Part shown: piece by piece, positions 23,759 to 32,098 of the stretch | How positions within the stretch are numbered: position 1 is the stretch's first letter | How the letters are laid out: each line of letters opens with the position of its first letter | Assembly: GCA_947497905.1 (NCBI GenBank) | Contig: CANMIH010000002.1 | Span: forward strand, 558,001 to 622,000 | Reading direction: 5' to 3' | Source of the DNA: an uncultured Pelagimonas sp. | GTDB lineage: Bacteria; Pseudomonadota; Alphaproteobacteria; Rhodobacterales; Rhodobacteraceae | DNA length: 64,000 bases | Notes under the pieces: generated by a model | What the model was told of the DNA's origin: nothing | Seen by the model: only the letters and a program-made list of their open reading frames with translations | Database searches by the model: none | Translations under genes and position numbers: made by a program

Positions 23759-24760
23759 ATGATCGAAACACCATATCTCCTCTTCCTCGGCGACGCGCCG
23801 GACCAACTGGCCGCGAAAGTGGCCCAGGGTATCAAAGACTGGCGCCCGGAAAACTGTGTGGGTCAGCTGCGTCTTGAGGGCTGTAAAGCGGATCTGGGTC
23901 TGACCGATATGACCCTGGCCGAAGCCAAAGCTGCGGGTGCCAAAACCCTGGTGATTGGTGTGGCAAACCGCGGTGGCGTGATCAGCCAGGCCTGGAAAAA
24001 GGTTCTGGTCACCGCGCTGGAAGAAGGGTTTGATCTCGCGTCGGGCTTGCACAATCTGCTGCGTGACGAAGAAGATCTGGCGGCTGTGGCAAAAGCCACC
24101 GGTCAGACGCTGCACGACGTGCGTGTGCCCGAAGTGGAATATCCGATTGCCAACGGCAAAAAGCGTACAGGTAAACGCATGCTGGCCGTAGGCACCGATT
24201 GTTCGGTGGGCAAGATGTACACCGCGCTGTGTGTTGAAAAGGAAATGCGCGAGCGCGGCATGAAGGCCACCTTCCGCGCCACCGGCCAGACCGGCATTCT
24301 GATCACCGGTGACGGTGTGCCGCTGGACGCGGTGATTGCCGACTTTATGGCCGGTTCGATCGAATACATCACGCCGAACAATGATGACGACCACTGGGAC
24401 ATCATCGAAGGGCAGGGCAGCCTGTTCCACGTGTCCTATTCGGGTGTGACCATGGCACTGATCCACGGTGGCGCACCGGATGCGCTGGTTGTTAGCCACG
24501 AGCCGACCCGCGAACATATGCGTGGCCTGCCGGATTACGATCTGCCGACGCTTGAACAGGTGCGCGACATGGCGCTGTCGCTGGCGAAAGTGGCCAATCC
24601 GGCCTGTCAGGTTGTGGGCTATTCGATCAACACCCAGAACATGAGCGAAGACGAAGCCCGCGCCTATTGCGACAAGGTCGAAGCTGATCTGGGCCTGCCC
24701 GCCACCGATCCGTTCCGCTTTGGCGCGGGTAAGCTGGTTGACGCGCTGGCGGCTCTGTAA
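23759..24760 (+). CDS. dgcN: D-glutamate N-acetyltransferase DgcN
   Basis: A 333-residue DUF1611 protein. The DgcN family acetylates D-glutamate with acetyl-CoA to N-acetyl-D-glutamate, the first step of a D-glutamate catabolic route found in marine bacteria. A P-loop-like motif is seen in RMLAVGTDCSVGKMYTALCVEKEM, and conserved family blocks include ATFRATGQTGILITGDGVPLDAV and IEGQGSLFHVSYSGVTMALIHG. GGGGACC precedes the ATG. dgcA follows after a 105-nt gap with a large hairpin, and a D-amino acid aminotransferase comes next, which supports the assignment. Confidence 0.9.
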   Translation: MIETPYLLFLGDAPDQLAAKVAQGIKDWRPENCVGQLRLEGCKADLGLTDMTLAEAKAAGAKTLVIGVANRGGVISQAWKKVLVTALEEGFDLASGLHNLLRDEEDLAAVAKATGQTLHDVRVPEVEYPIANGKKRTGKRMLAVGTDCSVGKMYTALCVEKEMRERGMKATFRATGQTGILITGDGVPLDAVIADFMAGSIEYITPNNDDDHWDIIEGQGSLFHVSYSGVTMALIHGGAPDALVVSHEPTREHMRGLPDYDLPTLEQVRDMALSLAKVANPACQVVGYSINTQNMSEDEARAYCDKVEADLGLPATDPFRFGAGKLVDALAAL

Positions 24761-24766
24761 GAGCTA

Positions 24767-24820
24767 AGGGACGGGGCGACGCTTGATCCGTGCCGGATCG
24801 TCGCCCCACCCGCCGTCCCT
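24767..24820 (+). other. Large intercistronic hairpin between dgcN and dgcA
   Basis: Nested arms: GGGGCGAC (24773-24780) with GTCGCCCC (24800-24807), inside it GATCC/GGATC (24785-24789 with 24795-24799), and outside it AGGGAC/GTCCCT (24767-24772 with 24815-24820). Only short bulges interrupt it. There is no T-run, so it looks like an RNA-stability or processing element rather than a terminator. Confidence 0.65.
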
Positions 24821-24865
24821 TGGGCGGCAGATATTGCAACAAACGCACAGATATTGGGGATTGGC

Positions 24866-25828
24866 ATGCTGACGGTCACACGCGACGTTTTCAAATTGGC
24901 ACAGGTGTTTACCATCAGCCGGGGATCGCGGACCGAAGCCAAGGTTCTCACCGCCTCGGTCGCCCGGGATGGCAAAATTGGCTACGGCGAATGTGTGCCT
25001 TATGCCCGTTACAATGAGACGCTGGACAGCGTCGAGACCCAGATCATTTCGTTGCCGGCCGATGTGACCCGTGAGGCGCTCTATGATCTGCTGCCAGCCG
25101 GGGCCGCCCGCAATGCGGTGGACTGTGCGTTGTGGGATCTTGAGGCAAAGCTTGCCGGGAAGCGGGTTTGGGAATTGGCTGGCCTACCAGCGCCTAAGCC
25201 GGAGATCACCGCCTATACCCTCTCCTTGGACACACCAGAGAAGATGCAGGCGCAGGCGGCCGAAAATGCATTTCGCCCACTGTTGAAGATCAAACTGGGC
25301 ACGCCGGATGACATGCCGCGCCTTGAGGCCGTGCGTCGCGGCGCGCCGGATGCCAAGATCATCGTGGATGCCAACGAAGGGTGGAGCGCAGAGGTCTATG
25401 CCGATCTCGCGCCGCACCTTGTAAGGTTGGGCGTGGCGCTGGTGGAACAGCCTTTGCCCGCAGGTGAAGATGACGCGCTTTTGGGCATGGAACGCCCGGT
25501 GCCCGTTTGCGCCGATGAGAGCTGTCACGACCGCACCAGCCTGCCGAAGCTGAAGGGCAAATATGATGTGGTGAACATCAAACTCGACAAAACCGGTGGC
25601 CTGACCGAGGCGCTGAAACTGCGCGAGGCCGCTTTGGCCGAGGGGTATGACGTGATGGTCGGCTGTATGGTCGGCTCTTCGCTTGCCATGGCCCCTGCGA
25701 CATTGGTGGCGCAGGGCGCGCTGGTGACAGATCTTGACGGGCCGCTTCTTCTGGCCGAAGACCGAGATAACCCGCTTTGTTTTGACGCCGCCGGGGTTCA
25801 CGCACCAGAGCGCGCGCTCTGGGGGTAA
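24866..25828 (+). CDS. dgcA: N-acetyl-D-glutamate racemase DgcA (enolase superfamily)
   Basis: A 320-residue enolase-superfamily protein of the dipeptide-epimerase type. In the DgcN-DgcA pathway it converts N-acetyl-D-glutamate to N-acetyl-L-glutamate. The muconate-lactonising-type barrel shows the KxK general base in LLKIKLGTPDD, the metal ligands in IIVDANEGWS, LVEQPLP and CADESCHD, and the second lysine in VVNIKLDKTGG. The ATG at 24866 follows GGGGA at 5-nt spacing; an upstream TTG is less likely. Without the dgcN neighbour it would be called an L-Ala-D/L-Glu epimerase. Confidence 0.88.
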   Translation: MLTVTRDVFKLAQVFTISRGSRTEAKVLTASVARDGKIGYGECVPYARYNETLDSVETQIISLPADVTREALYDLLPAGAARNAVDCALWDLEAKLAGKRVWELAGLPAPKPEITAYTLSLDTPEKMQAQAAENAFRPLLKIKLGTPDDMPRLEAVRRGAPDAKIIVDANEGWSAEVYADLAPHLVRLGVALVEQPLPAGEDDALLGMERPVPVCADESCHDRTSLPKLKGKYDVVNIKLDKTGGLTEALKLREAALAEGYDVMVGCMVGSSLAMAPATLVAQGALVTDLDGPLLLAEDRDNPLCFDAAGVHAPERALWG

Positions 25829-25859
25829 CCCTGACGACCACTAGATTTGGAGACCTGAC

Positions 25860-26714
25860 ATGACCCGCACTGTTTATGTGAACGGCGAGTATCTGCCTGA
25901 GACCGAAGCCAAGATCTCGATCTTTGATCGCGCGTTCCTGATGGGCGATGGCGTCTACGAGGTGACCTCGGTTCTAGGCGGTAAGCTGATCGATTTTGAC
26001 GGCCACGCCGTGCGTCTCGAGCGGTCGCTCAATGAGCTCGACATGCCGCACCCGATGGCCATGGATGAGCTGCTGGAGATTCACCGCGAGTTGGTCAAGG
26101 TGAACGAAATCGATGAGGGGATGGTCTATCTGCAGATCACCCGAGGAGCCCCGGGCGACCGCGATTTCGTCTACCCTGATCCCGAGACCTGCAAACCCAC
26201 TGTTGTTCTGTTCACCCAGAACAAACCGGGTCTGGCAGAGGCGGTCAAACCGATGAAGATCATCTCGATCGAAGATCAGCGCTGGGGTCGTCGTGACATC
26301 AAAACCACCCAGCTGCTCTACCCGTCGATGGGCAAGATGATGGCGAAAAAGGCCGGTGCCGATGATGCCTGGCTGGTGATGGATGGCTTTGTGACCGAGG
26401 GCACCTCGAACAACGCCTATTTCATCAAAGGCAACAAGATTGTCACCCGCGCGCTGTCCAATGATATTCTGCACGGCATCACCCGCGCTGCCGTTCTGCG
26501 GTTTGCCAAAGAGGCGCAGATGGAGGTGGAAGAGCGCAACTTCACCATTGATGAGGCGAAAGAGGCGGACGAGGCCTTTATCACCTCGGCCTCCACCTTT
26601 GTTATGCCTGTGGTCGAGATCGACGGTGTTGCGCTGGGCGGGGGAACGCCGGGCGCACGGACCCTGCGTCTGCGTGAGATCTATCTGGACGAGAGCCGCA
26701 AAGCCGCAATCTAA
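25860..26714 (+). CDS. dat: D-amino-acid aminotransferase
   Basis: A 284-residue fold-type IV PLP aminotransferase that moves the amino group from D-amino acids to 2-oxoglutarate, giving D-glutamate. It begins MTRTVYVNGEYLPETEAKISIFDRAFLMGDGVYEV. The PLP lysine lies in GRRDIKTTQLLYPSMGKMMAKK, and the cofactor phosphate region in DGFVTEGTSNNAYFI. Branched-chain and aminodeoxychorismate-lyase relatives share these features, but the operon with dgcN and dgcA favours a D-amino acid enzyme that feeds D-glutamate into them. It starts 31 nt after dgcA. Confidence 0.9.
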   Translation: MTRTVYVNGEYLPETEAKISIFDRAFLMGDGVYEVTSVLGGKLIDFDGHAVRLERSLNELDMPHPMAMDELLEIHRELVKVNEIDEGMVYLQITRGAPGDRDFVYPDPETCKPTVVLFTQNKPGLAEAVKPMKIISIEDQRWGRRDIKTTQLLYPSMGKMMAKKAGADDAWLVMDGFVTEGTSNNAYFIKGNKIVTRALSNDILHGITRAAVLRFAKEAQMEVEERNFTIDEAKEADEAFITSASTFVMPVVEIDGVALGGGTPGARTLRLREIYLDESRKAAI

Positions 26715-26719
26715 GCGGT

Positions 26720-28756
26720 ATGCGTGATCTGTTTGCCATTTTGGCGATCATCCTCGCGGTGGTCGGGTTGGGCGTGTTTCGGGTTCCCGATGAAAACGCG
26801 CTGGTGGCGGCTGGCTTACAGGTTGCGGCAGAGCGTGCCACCTATCAGGCGCGTCACCCTTTGCAGATTTCGGTCAAGGGGCGGGAGCTTTCCGTCTCTG
26901 GCCGAGTCGAAAGCGAGAGTGAGGGCCAGCACTGGATTGCCACGCTGGCGGGACTCGATGGGGTTGAAACAGTTGTGAACGATCTGACGGTGTTGCCTAC
27001 GGTAGCGCCGTTTGTTTTGCGCGGATTGCAGAACGACACCCGCCAGTATGAGGGCCATGTGCCGAAAGTCGATCTGGCGCAAGATCTTGCGGTGGATCTA
27101 CCGATTGCAGTTGGAGCGCCTGATCAGAACTGGGACGAGGTCGCCCGATTGGCAGATCAAGCGTTGGATCTGATGCTCAGTGGGGAGTTCACGCTAAGGG
27201 ATCAGAGCCTTACCTTGACTGGGCAGGTTCATTTGCCAAGTGAAGTCGCCCAGGTCAAAGCACTCTTTGACGAACTGCCCGAGGGATATAGCACGCAGAT
27301 TGCCGTTGAGGCGGTGGATGATGGTCTGCCCTATTCTGTGCAGATCGCCCGTGATGCGAAGATGGGGCTGCGCATCACGGGCAAACTGCCCCCAGATTTT
27401 GACACAAGCGGTTTCGACAATCTTGGTCCCGTTCAGGTGTTGGATCTGTCCCACGCACCGCGGCCGTTGGAACAATACGGGTTTGAAACGGCGGTGTCGG
27501 ACATCCTGCCTTTGGCTGCGGCTTTGGATCTGGGTGTTGTGACCGTTGCACCGGGCGTGGTCTCGATCTCTGGCGGGCCTGTGTCTGCCGAGGTCATGGC
27601 GCAGGCTGGGGCGTTACGAGGAAAGCTACCCGACGGATATGCGCTTACGCTTGCTTTGATCCCCGAGGATCTTGGGGGTCCTTTGGCCCTTTCGGCGAAT
27701 TGGGATGGTCTGGCATTGGAACTGCGCGGACGTGTGCCTGCGGGGGTCGAGGGTTCTGATCTGTCAGAGGGGCAACTGGGGGTGGTTGCACTAGAGAAGA
27801 GTCCCTATCCGGATTTGCAAGGTTGGGTGGCTCCAGCGCGTGACGCTTTGGCGGCGCTGGTTCTCTTGGAACGTGGAACTGTTGTTTATGAGGAGGGCGG
27901 TGTCACGCTCTCTGGGGTCGCGGCAAACCCATCCGTCAGACGTCAGGCACGCGCCTTGGCCGGGGCAATGGTCGCAACAGAGATCCTGCTTGCGGATGAC
28001 GGTGTGCCACCGGGCTTTACACTTCGATATGATGCCACCTCAGGTGCGTCTGTTGAGGGCAAACTGCCGAATGGATTGCCAGTCCCGTTGATGGTTGAGG
28101 CTTTGGGAATTTCCCAAATCCGGGGGCGTCTGACCATGTCTCCGAGCGGTGACGGCACTGACGTGTTAAAGCGCTTGAGCGTGTTACGGGCCAATCTGGA
28201 TCGTATTGAAGGGTTTGAACTTCAGTATTCCGAAAAAGGTGTCGTCCTCACAGTGCAGCCCGTGTTTGGGCCGGATGCCTCGATTTTACGGGAAAATCTG
28301 GCCGAGATTGCAGAAGTCACCGACCCCAAGCGCCCGCTGCCGGGCACGCGCCGCCATCACGCGGTTCTTCAGCAGGCTCAGGTTTTTTCTGATGGGTTCT
28401 GGTTCCCAGATCTGGGCTTCGCGCCGAGCAGAGAAAGCTGCGCATCTCAGGCCGATCTCGCGCCGCAGATTCCGTTTTCAGACGGGAAATTCACCGCCGG
28501 TGATGACGCGTTCTGGCCGCTTGCGCATCTGGCCGCGCTTGCCCGAAGCTGCACCCTGTTTGCTGGTCTGACCCTCTCGCTCGAAGCCTATGCCGGGGGC
28601 GCCGAGTTGCCTGTCCTCAACCGGCAACTGGCGCGCCGCCGGGCCGAAACCGTCAAACAGGCGTTGATCGAGCGCGGGGTTGCGCCGGGACATATTCGCA
28701 CCTTACCTGCGCAGGCCACCGATGGGCCGGATCAGATCAAGCTCAGCTGGCAATAA
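26720..28756 (+). CDS. BON-domain and OmpA-like envelope protein
   Basis: A 678-residue protein anchored by one N-terminal membrane segment (residues about 3-20, LFAILAIILAVVGLGVF). A BON-like unit follows (SVKGRELSVSGRVESESEGQ, about 49-95), then at least three diverged repeats of a GY-x-beta-strand...GKLP pattern (around residues 190-235, 305-345 and 430-455). The C-terminus is an OmpA-like peptidoglycan-binding domain with LNRQLARRRAETVKQALIERGVAPGHI. It begins 5 nt after dat without a good ribosome-binding site, so translation is probably coupled. The role is unknown; a periplasmic scaffold bound to peptidoglycan is inferred. Confidence 0.8.
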   Translation: MRDLFAILAIILAVVGLGVFRVPDENALVAAGLQVAAERATYQARHPLQISVKGRELSVSGRVESESEGQHWIATLAGLDGVETVVNDLTVLPTVAPFVLRGLQNDTRQYEGHVPKVDLAQDLAVDLPIAVGAPDQNWDEVARLADQALDLMLSGEFTLRDQSLTLTGQVHLPSEVAQVKALFDELPEGYSTQIAVEAVDDGLPYSVQIARDAKMGLRITGKLPPDFDTSGFDNLGPVQVLDLSHAPRPLEQYGFETAVSDILPLAAALDLGVVTVAPGVVSISGGPVSAEVMAQAGALRGKLPDGYALTLALIPEDLGGPLALSANWDGLALELRGRVPAGVEGSDLSEGQLGVVALEKSPYPDLQGWVAPARDALAALVLLERGTVVYEEGGVTLSGVAANPSVRRQARALAGAMVATEILLADDGVPPGFTLRYDATSGASVEGKLPNGLPVPLMVEALGISQIRGRLTMSPSGDGTDVLKRLSVLRANLDRIEGFELQYSEKGVVLTVQPVFGPDASILRENLAEIAEVTDPKRPLPGTRRHHAVLQQAQVFSDGFWFPDLGFAPSRESCASQADLAPQIPFSDGKFTAGDDAFWPLAHLAALARSCTLFAGLTLSLEAYAGGAELPVLNRQLARRRAETVKQALIERGVAPGHIRTLPAQATDGPDQIKLSWQ

Positions 28757-28805
28757 CGCGCGGGCCAAGAGGGGGCTGGCCCCCGCTGCGTTCCCGGTCG
28801 CGGTG

Positions 28806-29978
28806 TTAGCCGTTCAGAAAACGTGCAGCATTTTGCCCGGCCCAAAGACCCGTGGCAAGGCAGGCGGTCAACAGATATCCCCCCGTCGGTGCCTCCCAAT
28901 CCAGCATTTCACCGGCACAGAACACGCCCTGTCTCGCGTTGAGCATCAGACCCGCGGTCATCTCGGCAAAGGGGACGCCTCCTGCGGTTGAGATCGCCTC
29001 ATCCATGGGGCGTAGCCCGTCAAAGGGCAGGGGAAGCGCCTTCAACAGCTGCGCCAATGCGTCGGGTTCGGAGGGCAGTGGCCGTGCCACCTCCATGATC
29101 AGGGCCATGACTTGTGGCGACAGTCGCAAAGCTTTGCGCAGATGATTGGACAAGCTCTGTTTGCCACGGGGTTTGGCGAGGCGTGCGGTTAAGGCCGCGT
29201 GCGTCAGGTCGGGAAAGAGATCGATATGCAATGCATGCCCGTCGCGCAGCGCGGGGGTCAGTGGATAAAGCCCCCCACCTTCCAACCCACGCGCGGAAAT
29301 CACCACTTCGCCGCGCTGGCTCAGATCCCCGGCGCTGAGGCAAATGTTCTTCAGCGGCGTGCCAAAATGCTTTGCCATATGGTCAGACCACTGGATGACC
29401 AAACCAGCGTTGGAGGGGCCAAAGGGGGCAAGTGGCAGATCCGCGCCCAACCAGCTGGCCCAAGCTCCGTCTGAGCCCAACCGCGCCCAGCTTGCGCCAC
29501 CCAAAGCCAAAACGGTGACTTCCGGGGTGCGAAGCTCGATGCCGTCCGGCGTTTCAAACCGCAATGCGTCACCCTGCCAGCCGGTCCAGCGCCAGCGGGT
29601 GTGGTGGATCAGGCCCTTGTCTGCCAGTCGCGCCATCCAGGCCCGCAACAGCGGTGAGGCCTTCATGACCTCGGGGTAGAGGCGTCCGGACGAGCCAATG
29701 AAACAACTCTGGCCCAAATCCTCGGCCCAAGCGCGCACCTCATCTGGCCCAAAGGCCGTCAGCATCGGCTCCAGATCGGCGCGACAGGGGCCGTAGGCCG
29801 AAAGAAAGGCCTCACGATCCTGCATCTTGGACAGGTTCAGCCCGGATTTCCCGGCCATAAGTAATTTGCGCCCCAGCGAGGGTTTGGCCTCTGCCAATTC
29901 AACAGAGATCCCAGCATCCAAAAGCGCCTCGGCGGCCATCAACCCGGCAGGCCCACCGCCGATCACCAGCGCGGTCAT
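28806..29978 (-). CDS. TIGR03862/HI0933-family flavoprotein
   Basis: A 390-residue FAD-dependent oxidoreductase of the BaiN/HI0933 group. The Rossmann motif is TALVIGGGPAGLMAAEALLDAG (GxGxxG with distal acidic residue), the segment KPSLGRKLLMAGKSGLNLSK is a family signature, and the C-terminus STAGGVPFAEMTAGLMLNARQGVFCAGEMLDWEAPTGGYLL closes the FAD site. The reaction is not known. Its ATG overlaps the stop of the upstream MscS gene by 4 nt, so the two are translated together. Confidence 0.92.
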   Translation of the reverse strand: MTALVIGGGPAGLMAAEALLDAGISVELAEAKPSLGRKLLMAGKSGLNLSKMQDREAFLSAYGPCRADLEPMLTAFGPDEVRAWAEDLGQSCFIGSSGRLYPEVMKASPLLRAWMARLADKGLIHHTRWRWTGWQGDALRFETPDGIELRTPEVTVLALGGASWARLGSDGAWASWLGADLPLAPFGPSNAGLVIQWSDHMAKHFGTPLKNICLSAGDLSQRGEVVISARGLEGGGLYPLTPALRDGHALHIDLFPDLTHAALTARLAKPRGKQSLSNHLRKALRLSPQVMALIMEVARPLPSEPDALAQLLKALPLPFDGLRPMDEAISTAGGVPFAEMTAGLMLNARQGVFCAGEMLDWEAPTGGYLLTACLATGLWAGQNAARFLNG

Positions 29979-31300
29979 GTTTCACCCGATCCGCGCATTT
30001 CGATCACACGCTGCGGCAATGGGATCTGAATGTTGTTTTCTTTCAGCGCGTTCCAGATCAGAAACCCAACATCCGAGGTGTATTTCTTGCGGCCATCGTC
30101 GATGCCGTTGACCCAAAATTCGACAGCAAACTCCACACCTGAATCGCCAAAATTGCGCAGCTCGCAATCGGGGGGAAAAGGCGTGTCCAAAACTTCGGGG
30201 TGTTTCGCCACCGCCGTCTCGATGATGTCCGGGATCTTGTTGATATCGGTGTCATAGCTGACCCGGAACGGCACCTCATACCGGTTCGAACTGCCCTGAT
30301 CCGAGTAGTTGATCACGCGGGTGGTGATGAAATCTTCGTTCGGCACCACAATCCAGCGCCCGTCGAACGTCTCCATGATCATCGCGCGGGCTGTGGTCTG
30401 CACAATGGTGCCGGCCATACCGTTGTCGAGCTCAACATAATCGCCAACGGTTGCTTGACCCTCCAGGAGCAAGATCACACCCGAGATATAGTTCGACGCA
30501 ATCTTTTGCAGGCCAAACCCCAAACCCACACCAATGGCACCAGACAGGACCGCCAGCGAGGTCAGCGGAATGCCCACGATGTTCATCAACAGCAAAAACG
30601 CCACGCCAAAGATGCCAATCTCGGCGGCTTTACTGGCCAGTTGACGTGCAGCGGGGCGCATGTCGTCCTGTTTTTGGATATAACTGCCGGTCTGATCGTT
30701 CGACCAACGTCCCAGCCAGAACAGGATCGAACCGGCAATCACGCCTCGGATCACCGCCATTAGGGTGAACTCGATATTGCCAAGGCTGACTGTCATCTCA
30801 TTCAGACGCGCGGTCGCCAGATCCAACATGCCAAGTGCATAAAGCGCCATGATGGGCAGCAGGATGAATTTTCCCAACACCCGCAGGAAGCCATCGGTGA
30901 TGATTTCCTGAACCAGAATGCGCGCAGCCAGGAGTAAAAAGACCCGTTTGCCAAAAGCGATCACTGCGCCAGAGCCAAACAGGGCGCGGGTCATTTGTTC
31001 GCCGATCCCGGTGAAAGCCCAGGCCAGAAGCGGCAAGAGCAGCGGAACAAAAACCAGAAAGAAGCGCCGCACCGTGGCAAGGATTGACTCGCGGCCTTCT
31101 TCAGGTGTCAGCACATGTTCGAGGATGGGGCGCAGGCGCTTGTTAAGCAGCCAAGAGGCCAAAAAGGCCGCCACAAGCAAACCAAACTGCGACCACGCCG
31201 CGGGCGAGAGCAACCAGGTGGCCGCAATGTCCCAGGCCTGGATCAAATAGCCCACCACGGTCTGAATAAACTGTGGTTGTGAGGCGAGGTCGAAATTCAT
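29975..31300 (-). CDS. MscS-type mechanosensitive ion channel
   Basis: A 441-residue small-conductance mechanosensitive channel protein. About five N-terminal hydrophobic segments precede the conserved pore helix and beta domain: GAIGVGLGFGLQKIASNYISGVILLLE (pore-lining TM3 and hinge), then QATVGDYVELDNGMAGTIVQTTARAMIMETFDGRWIVVPNEDFIT. It releases solutes under hypo-osmotic shock. Start taken at MNFDLASQ (31300); longer starts at 31330 or 31354 add residues unlike a membrane protein. It is co-transcribed with the flavoprotein. Confidence 0.92.
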   Translation of the reverse strand: MNFDLASQPQFIQTVVGYLIQAWDIAATWLLSPAAWSQFGLLVAAFLASWLLNKRLRPILEHVLTPEEGRESILATVRRFFLVFVPLLLPLLAWAFTGIGEQMTRALFGSGAVIAFGKRVFLLLAARILVQEIITDGFLRVLGKFILLPIMALYALGMLDLATARLNEMTVSLGNIEFTLMAVIRGVIAGSILFWLGRWSNDQTGSYIQKQDDMRPAARQLASKAAEIGIFGVAFLLLMNIVGIPLTSLAVLSGAIGVGLGFGLQKIASNYISGVILLLEGQATVGDYVELDNGMAGTIVQTTARAMIMETFDGRWIVVPNEDFITTRVINYSDQGSSNRYEVPFRVSYDTDINKIPDIIETAVAKHPEVLDTPFPPDCELRNFGDSGVEFAVEFWVNGIDDGRKKYTSDVGFLIWNALKENNIQIPLPQRVIEMRGSGET

Positions 31301-31368
31301 GTCTTGATCCCGTGTGATGCTGTGCAACATTTGCCTCGAGCCGCATCGCGGCACAAGAGGGGCCTCTT

Positions 31369-31662
31369 ATGTCTGATCCGATCTGTCCGCTGTGTGATCG
31401 TCCCATTCCACCCGAAGCGAAACAAAGCCTGCACCATCTCATCCCCCGTCTGAAAGGGGGAAAGACCGGCCCGGTGGTGCTGTTACATCAGATTTGCCAT
31501 TCCGAGATCCATGCCACGCTGACCGAAGCCGAGCTGGCGCGGGACTACCATACGATTGAGGCGCTGCGAGGGCACCCGAGGCTGGCCAAGTTTCTGGCCT
31601 GGGTGGCAAAACGACCGCCCAGCTATCATAGCCGAAGTGCCGGAGGGCGGCGCAAACGCTAG
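31369..31662 (+). CDS. Small HNH-type endonuclease-like protein
   Basis: A 97-residue protein with an HNH nuclease core. A zinc-type CPLCDRPIP knuckle at the N-terminus is followed by QSLHHLIPRLKGGKTGPVVLLHQICHSEIHATL, containing the His-His pair and a CHSEIH terminal motif of HNH proteins. It has no other domain. The C-terminus is basic (SAGGRRKR). Function is unknown; the short isolated form is seen in this bacterial family. It is divergent from the MscS gene and 49 nt before ybgC. Confidence 0.82.
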   Translation: MSDPICPLCDRPIPPEAKQSLHHLIPRLKGGKTGPVVLLHQICHSEIHATLTEAELARDYHTIEALRGHPRLAKFLAWVAKRPPSYHSRSAGGRRKR

Positions 31663-31711
31663 ACCTCGCTTGCTGTCCCCCCTAGGGTGCTCAAAAAGAC
31701 AGGAGACAGGC

Positions 31712-32098
31712 ATGCACACTTTTCCCGTGACCGTATATTATGAAGACACCGATATGGCGGGCATCGTGTATCATGCCAATTACCTGAAATTCATCGAACG
31801 CGCCCGTTCAGACTGGGTCAAACAGCAGGGTCTGGACCAGCAATCCATGCGCGAGGATGAAGGGATTGTCTTTGTGGTGCGGCGGATCGAGGCCGATTAT
31901 CTGGCCTCTGCCATGTTCGATGATCAGCTTGAGATCCAGACAACCGTCAAAGCCATGACCGGCGTGCGCCTCGTGATGTTACAAGAGGTGTTGCGCGAGG
32001 GCGAGCCGGTGTTCCGCGCTGAGGTGACCGCTGTCTGCATGACTACAAGCGGTCAGCCTGCGCGTCTCCCGGCTCAGCTGCGCCGACGGGTGCACTAA
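31712..32098 (+). CDS. ybgC: Tol-Pal-associated acyl-CoA thioesterase
   Basis: A 128-residue hotdog thioesterase that hydrolyses acyl-CoA esters and is regularly the first gene of the tol-pal cluster. The active-site motif is YEDTDMAGIVYHANYLKFIERARSDW, with Asp14 as the catalytic residue. The ATG at 31712 has AGGAGA upstream. Here it is separated from tolQ by a minus-strand exporter and an AraC gene, and its stop codon overlaps the exporter's stop by 4 nt. Confidence 0.92.
   Translation: MHTFPVTVYYEDTDMAGIVYHANYLKFIERARSDWVKQQGLDQQSMREDEGIVFVVRRIEADYLASAMFDDQLEIQTTVKAMTGVRLVMLQEVLREGEPVFRAEVTAVCMTTSGQPARLPAQLRRRVH

Noticed and set aside
28771-28784. GGGGG-CTGG-CCCCC hairpin between the BON/OmpA gene and the flavoprotein gene
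   Set aside because: The stem is only 5 bp with no T-run on either strand, so it does not support a terminator call.
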